Shown here: piece by piece, positions 34,617 through 42,183 of the stretch | Layout: each line of letters starts with the position of its first letter | Numbering within the stretch: the stretch's first letter is position 1 | Assembly (NCBI GenBank): GCA_011250595.1 | Contig: JAANMP010000030.1 | Coordinates: 1 to 58,129, forward strand | Direction of reading: 5' to 3' | Origin: Bacillus sp. MM2020_1 | Lineage (GTDB): Bacteria; Bacillota; Bacilli; Bacillales; Cytobacillaceae | DNA: 58,129 bases | The notes under the pieces: generated by a model | The model's database searches: none | Seen by the model: only the letters and a program-made list of their open reading frames with translations | Told to the model about the DNA's origin: nothing | Made by a program: the position numbers and the translations under genes

Positions 34617-34982
34617 ATGACCAGAATCCCCGATGATGATCGAGATATAATGGAAAAGGCTATGTATTTACCAATGGTTCTAATTATCTTAAACCGGGAT
34701 ATAACCGTCATAGAAAATAGTCCGTTTAAATTAAAACAACCATATTTGGATTTGATTGAAGAAACGATGAAGGAAATCCAGAGGGAATTGGCTGAGGTTA
34801 AACTATATATGAAAAAGAATAAACTTCAGGTAATTGAAACAAAACGGGACGATGCTTTTACACTGTACAGGTTTATTTATAAAGGCTATGAAGAAAACCA
34901 TAATTACTTTAATCCAAGAATCCGCAACAAGGTCCAAGAATTAATGGAGGCCTATTTATTAAAAAAACATCTGTCCCGCTAA
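34617..34982 (+). CDS. yhjD: YhjD-like protein
   Basis: A 121-residue, helical, charged soluble protein starting MTRIPDDDRDIMEKAMYLPM, with a central EETMKEIQRELAEVKLYMKKN amphipathic helix. Length, start and location next to comK fit B. subtilis YhjD, whose role is not known. ATG 34617 is chosen as the conserved start, with AGGTG 11 bases upstream; the frame is open far upstream but that part has a different composition and no ribosome site. Confidence 0.65.
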   Translation: MTRIPDDDRDIMEKAMYLPMVLIILNRDITVIENSPFKLKQPYLDLIEETMKEIQRELAEVKLYMKKNKLQVIETKRDDAFTLYRFIYKGYEENHNYFNPRIRNKVQELMEAYLLKKHLSR

Positions 34983-35003
34983 TAGTTTTGAAATTCGTAC
35001 CAC

Positions 35004-35582
35004 TTATTTCGGGTCGTTCGGATGAAAATCATCACCATAATCATTGGATCTTTCCAAGGCATTAAACATCTGGGGCTCGTTTGGCGTATAAATTGTCTTT
35101 TTCCCATTACTTTCTATTCTTTGCAAAAGTTTTGTTTTAAGTAATGAGGTCCTTAACATTTGCCCCTCAATTGTACAGATAGAAACTGGAAAAACATGAG
35201 ATTGTTTATTGCGGAATAAAACCATAGTTTTTTTTGAGGATACCCGGCGATAACTCTCAATATGCCCAAGCGAAATCCATATACACTCTGGAACTAGCGG
35301 CGATGCAGTTGGAAAAAAATAGATGTGGTTAGTTGCTTCAATAACAATTGGGATTTTTCGATCATAGCCAATTAATTGTCTTGTTCCCCTTTTCCTGCTT
35401 TCGTAATCGACACCAAAATAAATACAGCCTTTTTTGATAATATCCAGTGGTTTAAAGGGAGATAAAAATTCATCTTCTACTTCTACAGCACGTGAATAAA
35501 CTTTACCACCATATACAACTGGTTCTACAAACATCGTACATGTATTTATTTCATATTCTTCAATTTGCGGATGCTTCAACAC
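35004..35582 (-). CDS. comK: Competence transcription factor ComK
   Basis: A 192-residue protein, the same length as B. subtilis ComK. Matching stretches are YEINTCTMFVEP, KPLDIIKKGCIYFGVDYESRKRGTRQL, NHIYFFPTASPLVPECIWIS, and the C-terminal part with RTSLLKTKLLQRI. ComK binds paired AT boxes and activates DNA-uptake genes and its own gene. The GTG at 35582 is taken as start: AAAGGAG lies six bases upstream and the alignment to known ComK begins there; an ORF extension of 13 codons upstream lacks a site. It is intact, so natural competence is possible. Confidence 0.92.
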   Translation of the reverse strand: MLKHPQIEEYEINTCTMFVEPVVYGGKVYSRAVEVEDEFLSPFKPLDIIKKGCIYFGVDYESRKRGTRQLIGYDRKIPIVIEATNHIYFFPTASPLVPECIWISLGHIESYRRVSSKKTMVLFRNKQSHVFPVSICTIEGQMLRTSLLKTKLLQRIESNGKKTIYTPNEPQMFNALERSNDYGDDFHPNDPK

Positions 35583-35770
35583 ATTCAACTCCTTTATATT
35601 ATACCCACCATATCTTACCACTACTGGTTTTTAATTCCTCCACTTTTCTGAATTGTTCTTAATTTATTCACAAAATTTACGGAAAAGAAATATTTATCAG
35701 AAAACTATAAAAACGATGATATTCTTCAAAAAAAACCATATAATTTTAAAAAGCATCAGAGGTGATTTTC

Positions 35771-36007
35771 ATGAATGAAAAATCATACACGGAATTAATG
35801 AAACTTGGTGCCATGAAACGAAATCGTCTGAAAGAGAACTTCGTCCAAGATTTGTACATCGAAATGCTGTTGTCCGAAATTCAACTGACAGTTGAAAAAG
35901 AAAAATTATTACGGAAAATTGATTTGGCGATTGATGGTCGAGATAAAAAGTCATTTATCCTTCTGTCCGGACAGCTAAAAGAAATCAACAAACGATTTGG
36001 GACCTAA
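35771..36007 (+). CDS. yhzC: IDEAL domain protein (YhzC-like)
   Basis: A 78-residue protein with the IDEAL-type core LLRKIDLAIDGRDKKSFILLSGQLKEI near residues 45-72 and a helical N-terminus. This domain also occurs at the C-terminus of small adaptor-like Bacillus proteins. ATG 35771 follows AGAGGTGA; a frame start three codons upstream is unlikely. It is divergent from comK, which is the same arrangement as yhzC in B. subtilis. A terminator follows. Confidence 0.8.
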   Translation: MNEKSYTELMKLGAMKRNRLKENFVQDLYIEMLLSEIQLTVEKEKLLRKIDLAIDGRDKKSFILLSGQLKEINKRFGT

Positions 36008-36017
36008 CATTTTTTTT

Positions 36018-36043
36018 AAGCCGTCTAAGTTTGACGGCTTTTT
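36018..36043 (+). terminator. Terminator after yhzC
   Basis: AAGCCGTC / GACGGCTT with a seven-base loop and a T run. Confidence 0.9.
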
Positions 36044-36054
36044 ATTTGGTAACG

Positions 36055-36114
36055 AACAATGGCAAAAAAAGAGCTGTTGACATAAACGTCTACTGCTCTT
36101 TTTTTGCCATTGTT
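36055..36114 (-). terminator. Long perfect hairpin after yhfN
   Basis: Two 20-base arms (AACAATGGCAAAAAAAGAGC and its exact complement) surround a 20-base spacer, directly beyond the yhfN stop. The A/T runs inside the arms let it terminate in either direction. Confidence 0.8.
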
Positions 36115-36115
36115 T

Positions 36116-37387
36116 TTATTTATTTCTATGTTTGACCTCATAATCTTCAAGCATCGATATCCTGTCGAGCATGGAAGGATGAGTGTACCTGAAAATCTTC
36201 ACCAATAGCGGCGGATTCACTTGACTTAAACCAGAGCGGGTTAACTCCTGGAAAGAAGTGATGGCTGCTTCTGGATTTTTGGTCATCTCAATCGCATATT
36301 TGTCGGCCCGTGTTTCTTGATAACGAGAAGTAAAATTGGTTATTGGACTTGCAGCAAACAAGAGCATCGATAAGACCATAAAAAATAATGGCAGAGAGCG
36401 GATATCTCTTGTGTCTGAGATTTTCAACTCATTTCCCCAGCGTTTTGTTACCCAATTCATAATCCTATAGGTCAAATACAATCCCAGCAGTGAAATCAGC
36501 AAATAGCCAGCGATTCCAAAATAAATATGTTTCTCGACATAATGGCACATTTCATGAGCCATGATAAATAAAATTTGACTATCAGTTAGTTTATTTAATG
36601 TTGTATCCCACAGAACAATTCGAGCATTAGAGCCAATCCCCGTTACATAAGCATTTAAAGCATTCGTTTCATCTGACATATTTACTTCAAATACATGCTG
36701 TGCCGGAATTTCAGCCCTATCAGCCAGAGTCAAAATTTTTGTTTCTAATTCTTTATTTTTTAATGGATAAAAGTCATGATATAACGGATCAATTACGACT
36801 GGCTGGAGAAACATCATAAACAATGTAAACGGAATGGATAAAAGCCAACCATAAAGCCACCATCTCTTTTGACTTTTCTTCATTAGCCAGTATAATACCG
36901 GGACAATAATCAGCCAAGTCCCATAATTAAGCCAAAAGTCGATCAACTCATCCTTCATCCAGGAAGCGAAGCTTTGGGTTGAAATATTATACGTTTTTGA
37001 TAAAGAAAAACTAATATAGCTTAAAGGGAATGTCGCCAAATAAGCGAAAAAAGATAACCAAATAAGATAAATAGCTGTTTGAAGCAACTTATACTTTGAA
37101 GAGTTTTCTGCCCAGTTCTTGAATGCCTTTGAAAATCCGAATAATAAAATTAAGAAATAAAATAGCCATTCAAACGGAGTAGATAAGAAAAACAGGAAGT
37201 TTCTTATTTTGGAATACTCCTCACTCAGCATAAGTTCCCTTCCATTTAAAAATGTCGACGGGTCAGCTTTAGACCCCTCATATTCAAACGGCAGGTTTGT
37301 ATCCGCGAAGTAGAATAAATACCAATAAAAAAATAAGCCATATAGAATGTAGCCCAAAACCGCATAGACTCCCATTTTCCTCACCAT
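36116..37387 (-). CDS. yhfN: Ste24/CAAX-type M48 zinc metalloprotease (YhfN)
   Basis: A 423-residue membrane protease with an N-terminal helix, four further helices (to about residue 200), the zinc motif HEMCH at 278-282, a helix pair near 288-310 and 333-352, and the third ligand region RYQETRADKYA. The pattern is that of the Ste24 (CAAX prenyl protease 1) class, represented by YhfN in B. subtilis. The natural substrate is unknown in bacteria; membrane protein quality control is a common inference. Confidence 0.88.
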   Translation of the reverse strand: MVRKMGVYAVLGYILYGLFFYWYLFYFADTNLPFEYEGSKADPSTFLNGRELMLSEEYSKIRNFLFFLSTPFEWLFYFLILLFGFSKAFKNWAENSSKYKLLQTAIYLIWLSFFAYLATFPLSYISFSLSKTYNISTQSFASWMKDELIDFWLNYGTWLIIVPVLYWLMKKSQKRWWLYGWLLSIPFTLFMMFLQPVVIDPLYHDFYPLKNKELETKILTLADRAEIPAQHVFEVNMSDETNALNAYVTGIGSNARIVLWDTTLNKLTDSQILFIMAHEMCHYVEKHIYFGIAGYLLISLLGLYLTYRIMNWVTKRWGNELKISDTRDIRSLPLFFMVLSMLLFAASPITNFTSRYQETRADKYAIEMTKNPEAAITSFQELTRSGLSQVNPPLLVKIFRYTHPSMLDRISMLEDYEVKHRNK

Positions 37388-37451
37388 GTTTTTTCCCCCT
37401 TTGTGTACAAACTCTCTATACTTAGTTTAGTTAAAAAAGGGCAAATTAGAA

Positions 37452-37484
37452 CAAAAACAAAAGCCGGTTTTAAATACCTGCTTA
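37452..37484 (-). terminator. Terminator after azlD
   Basis: On the minus strand, AAGC-A-GGT / ACC-G-GCTT around ATTTAAA is followed by TTGTTTTTG. The stem starts in the azlD stop codon. Confidence 0.55.
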
Positions 37485-37790
37485 CATAAAATACGAATAA
37501 AGGGAAAGGATAGCGATTGAACCGAGGACAACAACTATGACGTTGGCTCCCAAAAAGGCAGCGACAAAGGCAGCTGCAGCTCCTAATCCCCCATACCAAA
37601 TATCATCCTTTTGAATAAAGAGAATCGCAGGGAAAATTAATGCCCCTAAAGTGGCATAAGGCACATTTTTTAATACCCCTTGAATAAAAGGAGGGAGCTC
37701 TTTCCCTTTAAATAAAACGAAAGGTATCATCCGTGGAATATAGGTAACTAATCCCATACCAAGAATCATCCAAACTATTTCAGTCTTCAT
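37482..37790 (-). CDS. azlD: AzlD-like branched-chain amino acid exporter subunit
   Basis: A 102-residue protein with four helices and the AzlD pattern WMILGMGLVTYIPRMIPF and LKNVPYATLGALIFPAIL. It partners AzlC to export branched-chain amino acids or analogues. ATG 37790 is used (CGGAG eight bases upstream); an in-frame GTG lies nine bases earlier. It overlaps the azlC end by 11 bases. Confidence 0.88.
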   Translation of the reverse strand: MKTEIVWMILGMGLVTYIPRMIPFVLFKGKELPPFIQGVLKNVPYATLGALIFPAILFIQKDDIWYGGLGAAAAFVAAFLGANVIVVVLGSIAILSLYSYFM

Positions 37791-38541
37791 GATGTACACT
37801 CCGATTTCTCATTTTTATTACTTCAGCTGTTTCGATGATTATGGCTGATAAAAGGGTAGCTGTAACAATTGCCCAGCCTTGAGCCATGAAATGACCCATT
37901 GTAAAAATAGAATTAAAGATGGCACCAAGTATCGCCAAAAAAACTACTTTTACACTTTTTTTCATCGAGGGGACCAGGAGTCCAATAAACATCGCATATA
38001 GCGCGACCCCCATGCTTTCCTGTAGTGTTTTGGGCAGACTTGCCCCAATCAAATGACCCAGCCCGGAAAAAACTACCCAACTCGAATAGGAAACCGAAAT
38101 AACACCGAATAAAAAGCCTGTTGCCGCCGTTCCCTCTTTAGTGGCGACAACTGAAAATGTTTCATCTGTAATGCCAAACGAATAAATCAACTTATTAAGG
38201 AGATGGTCCTCCTCCACTTTTTCATTCAATGAGGTACTCATTAGAAAATGCCGAATATTTACAATGAAGGTTGTTAAGATAATTTCAAATATTCCTGTCC
38301 CGTAGGCGATAAGGCTTAGTGAAATATATTGGGAGGCGCCTGCAAACACAATCAGACTCATTAAAACTGTTTCATATATGGATAGTCCAGAAGTTTTAGC
38401 AAGAAGACCAAAGGTCAACGCAATCGGAAAATAGCCAATTCCAATGCTTATCCCTGCTTGAATACCTTTTTTAAATTCCGATGATTCTCTACTAATTGCT
38501 AGATCCGACAACTCTCTTCCCCCCTTGTTGCGTTCGCTCAT
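37780..38541 (-). CDS. azlC: AzlC-like branched-chain amino acid exporter subunit
   Basis: A 253-residue membrane protein with about seven helices after a hydrophilic 25-residue start. The AzlC signature runs through GISIGIGYFPIALTFGLLA and FAGASQYISLSLI, and NIRHFLMSTSL is the family motif. First gene of azlCD. The pair is inserted between yhfN and lcfB relative to B. subtilis, where azlCD lies elsewhere. No Lrp-type regulator is adjacent. Confidence 0.9.
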   Translation of the reverse strand: MSERNKGGRELSDLAISRESSEFKKGIQAGISIGIGYFPIALTFGLLAKTSGLSIYETVLMSLIVFAGASQYISLSLIAYGTGIFEIILTTFIVNIRHFLMSTSLNEKVEEDHLLNKLIYSFGITDETFSVVATKEGTAATGFLFGVISVSYSSWVVFSGLGHLIGASLPKTLQESMGVALYAMFIGLLVPSMKKSVKVVFLAILGAIFNSIFTMGHFMAQGWAIVTATLLSAIIIETAEVIKMRNRSVHHED

Positions 38542-38581
38542 GTAAATATAAATATTAACAAATATTCAGTAAAAATAAAAT

Positions 38582-38611
38582 AAAAAAACATGGCCTCAAT
38601 AAACCATGTTT
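38582..38611 (-). terminator. Terminator after lcfB
   Basis: On the minus strand, AAACATGG / CCATGTTT is followed by a T-rich tract. Confidence 0.85.
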
Positions 38612-38628
38612 CGATTTTTATATAAAAA

Positions 38629-40191
38629 TTACTTACTTACAGTTTGTTCTACCTGAACCTTTAGAGCCCTTCTTAAAATTTTCCCAGTTGTATTCTTAGG
38701 CAGTTCTTCAATAAATTCAATCGATGAGGGAATCTTATATTTAGCCAAGTGCTGACTGCAATATACTAGTAATTGCTCTGCGATTAGCTCTGGATTCTTG
38801 CTGACAACATAGGCTTTAACAGCTTCACCGAGATTTGGGTCAGGAACGCCGAGTACGGCCACCTCTACCACATCTGAATGATTATAAATAACCTCCTCCA
38901 CTTCACGAGGGTAGACATTATATCCTCCAACTAAGATGAGATCCTTTTTTCGATCGACAATATAAAAGTATCCATCTTCATCCATTCTTGCAAGGTCACC
39001 GGTATGAAGCCAGCCATTACGAATAGCTGCAGCCGTTTCTTCAGGCATTTGATAATATCCCTTCATTACATTAGGACCGCGAACGACAAGTTCCCCGACC
39101 TCGCCGACGGGTACTTCTTCACCCAACTCATTAAAAATTTTATTTTCAACACGAAGAATTGATGTTCCGATTGAACCAGGTTTGCGCGGTCGATCAAGCG
39201 GATTAAAGCAAGTAACAGGTGAAGCTTCTGATAGACCATAACCTTCAGATACAACAACATTAAATTTTTGTTCAAAGTTCTTCAAGAGAGCAACAGGTAA
39301 CGATGCACCTCCTGAAATGCATAAACGCAAGGATTTTAGATCTTCAGTTTTTCCATCAGGGTTTTGAAAGAGAAAATTATACATGGTCGGCACACCTGCA
39401 AAAACTGTGGCCTGATTTTCTTTGATTAACTCAAAAATTTCATTTGGACTAAATTTGGGTGCAATTAATAGTGTTGCACCGCATAATAAGGGTGCATTTA
39501 GAGCAACTGTTAAGCAGAAGACATGGAACATTGGCAGAACCGTTACTACTTTATCATCGGAATTCATTTTCAAATATTGGCTCACATCTTTAGCATTACT
39601 ATACAAATTTTTATGGGTTAACATTGCACCTTTTGGTTTGCCTGTTGTCCCTGAGGTATAAAGAATAATGGCTGTATCATCATCTTTGAGCTCCGGTCCC
39701 ATAAAGGTTATTTCACCGGAAGCGACCACTTCTGCAAACGATTTCATTTTTGAAGAGCCTGATAAGCTCTCAAATTTCGATTCAACCCTGCTATTTGGGA
39801 CTGTTTCACAAAAAATATAGTGCTCTATTTTTGGAAGGAACGTGTGCATTTTTTCTGCTAATGGGATGGCCATGTCGAGCGCGATCACTGCCTTGACGTC
39901 ACCGTTATTCAATATATAGCCGATTTCATCTGCAGTATAAATCGGATTCACGGGAATTACAGTTACCCCTAACCGTAACGCCCCGTACAAGCTAATCACA
40001 AAGTGTGGTGAGTTACCTAACAACAATGCAATATGATCCCCTTGTTTTACCCCTAATTTTTGGAGACCCGATGCAAATTTCGTAATTGCACCTTCTAATT
40101 CAGCATAAGTACAAGATTGATCCATAAAATAATAGGCTGGTTTGGCGGCATAGTTCTTGGCAGATTCTTTAAACTGTGTTAAAAGATTCAT
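38629..40191 (-). CDS. lcfB: Long-chain fatty acid-CoA ligase LcfB (YhfL)
   Basis: A 520-residue acyl-CoA synthetase of the AMP-binding superfamily. The P-loop motif [10 protein letters not shown] lies at 179-188, GYGLSEASP follows, and the [23 protein letters not shown] hinge and the C-terminal Lys motif [11 protein letters not shown] are present. It makes acyl-CoA and AMP+PPi from fatty acid, CoA and ATP for beta-oxidation. The short form (about 515 residues) and neighbours match YhfL/LcfB. A FadR-type operator lies 17 bases before the start codon, so it should be induced by long-chain acyl-CoA. It is a single gene with its own terminator. Confidence 0.93.
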   Translation of the reverse strand: MNLLTQFKESAKNYAAKPAYYFMDQSCTYAELEGAITKFASGLQKLGVKQGDHIALLLGNSPHFVISLYGALRLGVTVIPVNPIYTADEIGYILNNGDVKAVIALDMAIPLAEKMHTFLPKIEHYIFCETVPNSRVESKFESLSGSSKMKSFAEVVASGEITFMGPELKDDDTAIILYTSGTTGKPKGAMLTHKNLYSNAKDVSQYLKMNSDDKVVTVLPMFHVFCLTVALNAPLLCGATLLIAPKFSPNEIFELIKENQATVFAGVPTMYNFLFQNPDGKTEDLKSLRLCISGGASLPVALLKNFEQKFNVVVSEGYGLSEASPVTCFNPLDRPRKPGSIGTSILRVENKIFNELGEEVPVGEVGELVVRGPNVMKGYYQMPEETAAAIRNGWLHTGDLARMDEDGYFYIVDRKKDLILVGGYNVYPREVEEVIYNHSDVVEVAVLGVPDPNLGEAVKAYVVSKNPELIAEQLLVYCSQHLAKYKIPSSIEFIEELPKNTTGKILRRALKVQVEQTVSK

Positions 40192-40207
40192 TGTTCTCCC
40201 CCTGAGA

Positions 40208-40225
40208 TGAATGAATACTCATTCA
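40208..40225 (-). promoter_or_regulatory. FadR operator of lcfB
   Basis: TGAATGAATACTCATTCA is a full match to the 18-bp consensus of the TetR-type FadR (YsiA) of B. subtilis, TGAATGAMTANTCATTCA. It overlaps the leader between promoter and ribosome site of lcfB. Confidence 0.9.
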
Positions 40226-40304
40226 CAAAATAGTAACAATTTTCTAAATATATTATATTAAAAGTAATGAATCTATTCAAGTATAATACTAGGAAATTCA
40301 GACA

Positions 40305-40337
40305 AAAAAGAAAACACAGCGTTAAAATGCTGTGTTT
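40305..40337 (-). terminator. Terminator after lplJ
   Basis: On the minus strand, AAACACAGC / GCTGTGTTT is followed by TCTTTTTT. Confidence 0.88.
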
Positions 40338-40343
40338 CTCTTC

Positions 40344-41333
40344 TTAATATAAAAGATTTAAAAACTCATCTTTCGCTACATTTCCAAAATAGTGGGTCGT
40401 GTCAATATCGGCAAGTGCCTTCTCGATTTCATTTTTTTCGTAACGTGCGCCTATTAATTTATCTTCAATCTCACCTACCTCACCCACACCAAAAAAGTCG
40501 CCATAGATTTTACAATTTTCGATGACCCCTTTATTTACTTCAAGACGGACATCAATTGAGCCTACAGGAAAACGATGAGAATGCTGCAAATTAAACTTTG
40601 GTGACCTTCCATAGTTCCATTCCCAGTTTTGATAGCGTTCTTTCGATAACTGATGGATCTTTTCCCAATCCTCTTCCGTCAGAACATATTCGAGAATTCC
40701 TTCTTGTCCTTCAAAAATATTCTTTAAAAGTAGAGACCGAAATTCACTAATATCCAACTTTTCAGTGAGAAACTCAGAAATATTGGCAACTCGGCTGCAG
40801 ACTGATTTAATTCCTTTTGATTCAATTTTATCTTTTTTGACTTTCAAAGCTGAGACTACGTTATCTATTTCTGAATTAAGCATTAGCGTACCATGGCTAA
40901 ACATTCTGCCCTTAGTTGAAAATTGGGCATTACCGGAGATTTTACGTCCTCCAACCTCAATGTCATTTCTGCCGCTTAATTCCGCATTTACGCCTAATTT
41001 TTTTAATGCGGTGACGACCGGCTCTGTAAATTTACGGAAATTATGAAAACTCTCCCCGTCATCCTTGGTAATAAAACTAAAGTTTAAATTGCCCAGATCA
41101 TGATAAACCGCTCCACCGCCAGACAGCCTGCGGACAACTTTAACTCCATTACTCTCTACATATTCCGTATTAATTTCCTCAATTGTATTTTGATTTTTAC
41201 CAATAATAATCGATGGTTCATTTATGTAAAATAATAAATACGTTTCATTTATATCAAGATTTTTCAGAGCGTACTCTTCAATTGCCAAATTTATCTGCGG
41301 ATCGGTAATACCTTTATTATCGATAAATAACAT
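40344..41333 (-). CDS. lplJ: Lipoate-protein ligase LplJ
   Basis: A 329-residue LplA-family ligase. RRLSGGGAVYHDLGNLNFSFI carries the lipoyl-AMP loop, GRNDIEVGGRKISGNAQF the conserved Lys, and a C-terminal accessory domain (about 240-329) is present. It activates free lipoate and attaches it to E2/GcvH lipoyl domains. Length equals LplJ (YhfJ). AAGGGG precedes the ATG by nine bases. It is next to yhfI on the same strand (16-base gap), a probable two-gene unit. Confidence 0.93.
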   Translation of the reverse strand: MLFIDNKGITDPQINLAIEEYALKNLDINETYLLFYINEPSIIIGKNQNTIEEINTEYVESNGVKVVRRLSGGGAVYHDLGNLNFSFITKDDGESFHNFRKFTEPVVTALKKLGVNAELSGRNDIEVGGRKISGNAQFSTKGRMFSHGTLMLNSEIDNVVSALKVKKDKIESKGIKSVCSRVANISEFLTEKLDISEFRSLLLKNIFEGQEGILEYVLTEEDWEKIHQLSKERYQNWEWNYGRSPKFNLQHSHRFPVGSIDVRLEVNKGVIENCKIYGDFFGVGEVGEIEDKLIGARYEKNEIEKALADIDTTHYFGNVAKDEFLNLLY

Positions 41334-41349
41334 CGTTTACTACCCCTTC

Positions 41350-42084
41350 TTATAGTGAAATAGTTTGAAATTCTTCTGCAAGCATAATTATACCAGTAAA
41401 TTCATTAGATGCCTCGGTAATTAACTCAGATACTGACCCATAATGGGGTAAATGTGTAAGAATTAATTTTTTAACACCTGCTTTTTGCGCAAAGTTTCCG
41501 GCGTCGATACTGTTCATATGTCCTGCCGACTTTCCGTCCTGGTGTCCATAAAAGTTGCATTCACACAATAATAGATCAGCATTTTGACCGAACTCGATGA
41601 ATTCATCTTTAAAGGAACTGTCAGCAGTGTAGACAATCGCTTTTCCAGCCGCTTCAATTCTCATTGCATAGCAAGGGACCGGGTGATCTGCTTTTAAAAA
41701 TGAGACTTGAAATGGACCAACTGTGAGTATCTCACCAGGATGATAAGCAACACCTTTTGTAATCTCTTTATAGGTTAATTTACTAAATTCATTTGGATCC
41801 AGCTCATGACCATATAGGGGCAGGTTTGGAGTCTTCTTTCCTAAAAACCCTTGGATTAATCTCGCATGCTGCAGGACACCAATATCCGCGATGTGATCGG
41901 GGTGATAATGCGAAAGTAAAACAGCATCAAGTTCTTCGGGTTGAATAATGTTTTGGAGCTTACTAAGGACTCCGCTCCCACAATCAATTAAGAGCTGAAA
42001 TCCCTCATGTTCAAGTAAATAACCGGAACTAGCCGCATTCTGTTTCGGATAGCCTCCCCAAAAACCAATCACAGTGAGTTTCAA
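41350..42084 (-). CDS. yhfI: YhfI metallo-beta-lactamase fold hydrolase
   Basis: A 244-residue MBL-fold protein with LLSHYHPDHIADIG (zinc ligands H59, H61, D63, H64), ADHPVPCYAMRI, a lone YTADSSF Asp, and a C-terminal LTHLPHYG. It is like RNase Z-type/PqqB-type small hydrolases; the substrate is unknown. The start is TTG, preceded by GGGAGG at seven bases, with no ATG. Neighbours match B. subtilis. Confidence 0.88.
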   Translation of the reverse strand: MKLTVIGFWGGYPKQNAASSGYLLEHEGFQLLIDCGSGVLSKLQNIIQPEELDAVLLSHYHPDHIADIGVLQHARLIQGFLGKKTPNLPLYGHELDPNEFSKLTYKEITKGVAYHPGEILTVGPFQVSFLKADHPVPCYAMRIEAAGKAIVYTADSSFKDEFIEFGQNADLLLCECNFYGHQDGKSAGHMNSIDAGNFAQKAGVKKLILTHLPHYGSVSELITEASNEFTGIIMLAEEFQTISL

Positions 42085-42137
42085 TTAAATTCCTCCCATA
42101 CAAAGTTTATATACCTAATATACTCTATCTTTTCATG

Positions 42138-42182
42138 AATGAACAAAAACCAGCCGAACTTTACGGCTGGTTTTTGTTCATT
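42138..42182 (-). terminator. Terminator after yhgE
   Basis: A perfect 19-bp stem (AATGAACAAAAACCAGCCG and its complement) around a seven-base loop, with T run within the stem. It sits directly after the yhgE stop. Confidence 0.85.
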
Positions 42183-42183
42183 C

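Noticed and set aside
35640..35770. ComK boxes (AAAA-N5-TTTT) upstream of comK
   Set aside because: Only one imperfect box (AAAA-GAAAT-ATTT at 35683) was found; no properly spaced pair is visible.
37381..37599. Minus-strand 72-codon Cys/Arg-rich frame overlapping azlD
   Set aside because: It is an out-of-frame shadow of azlD and crosses the terminator.
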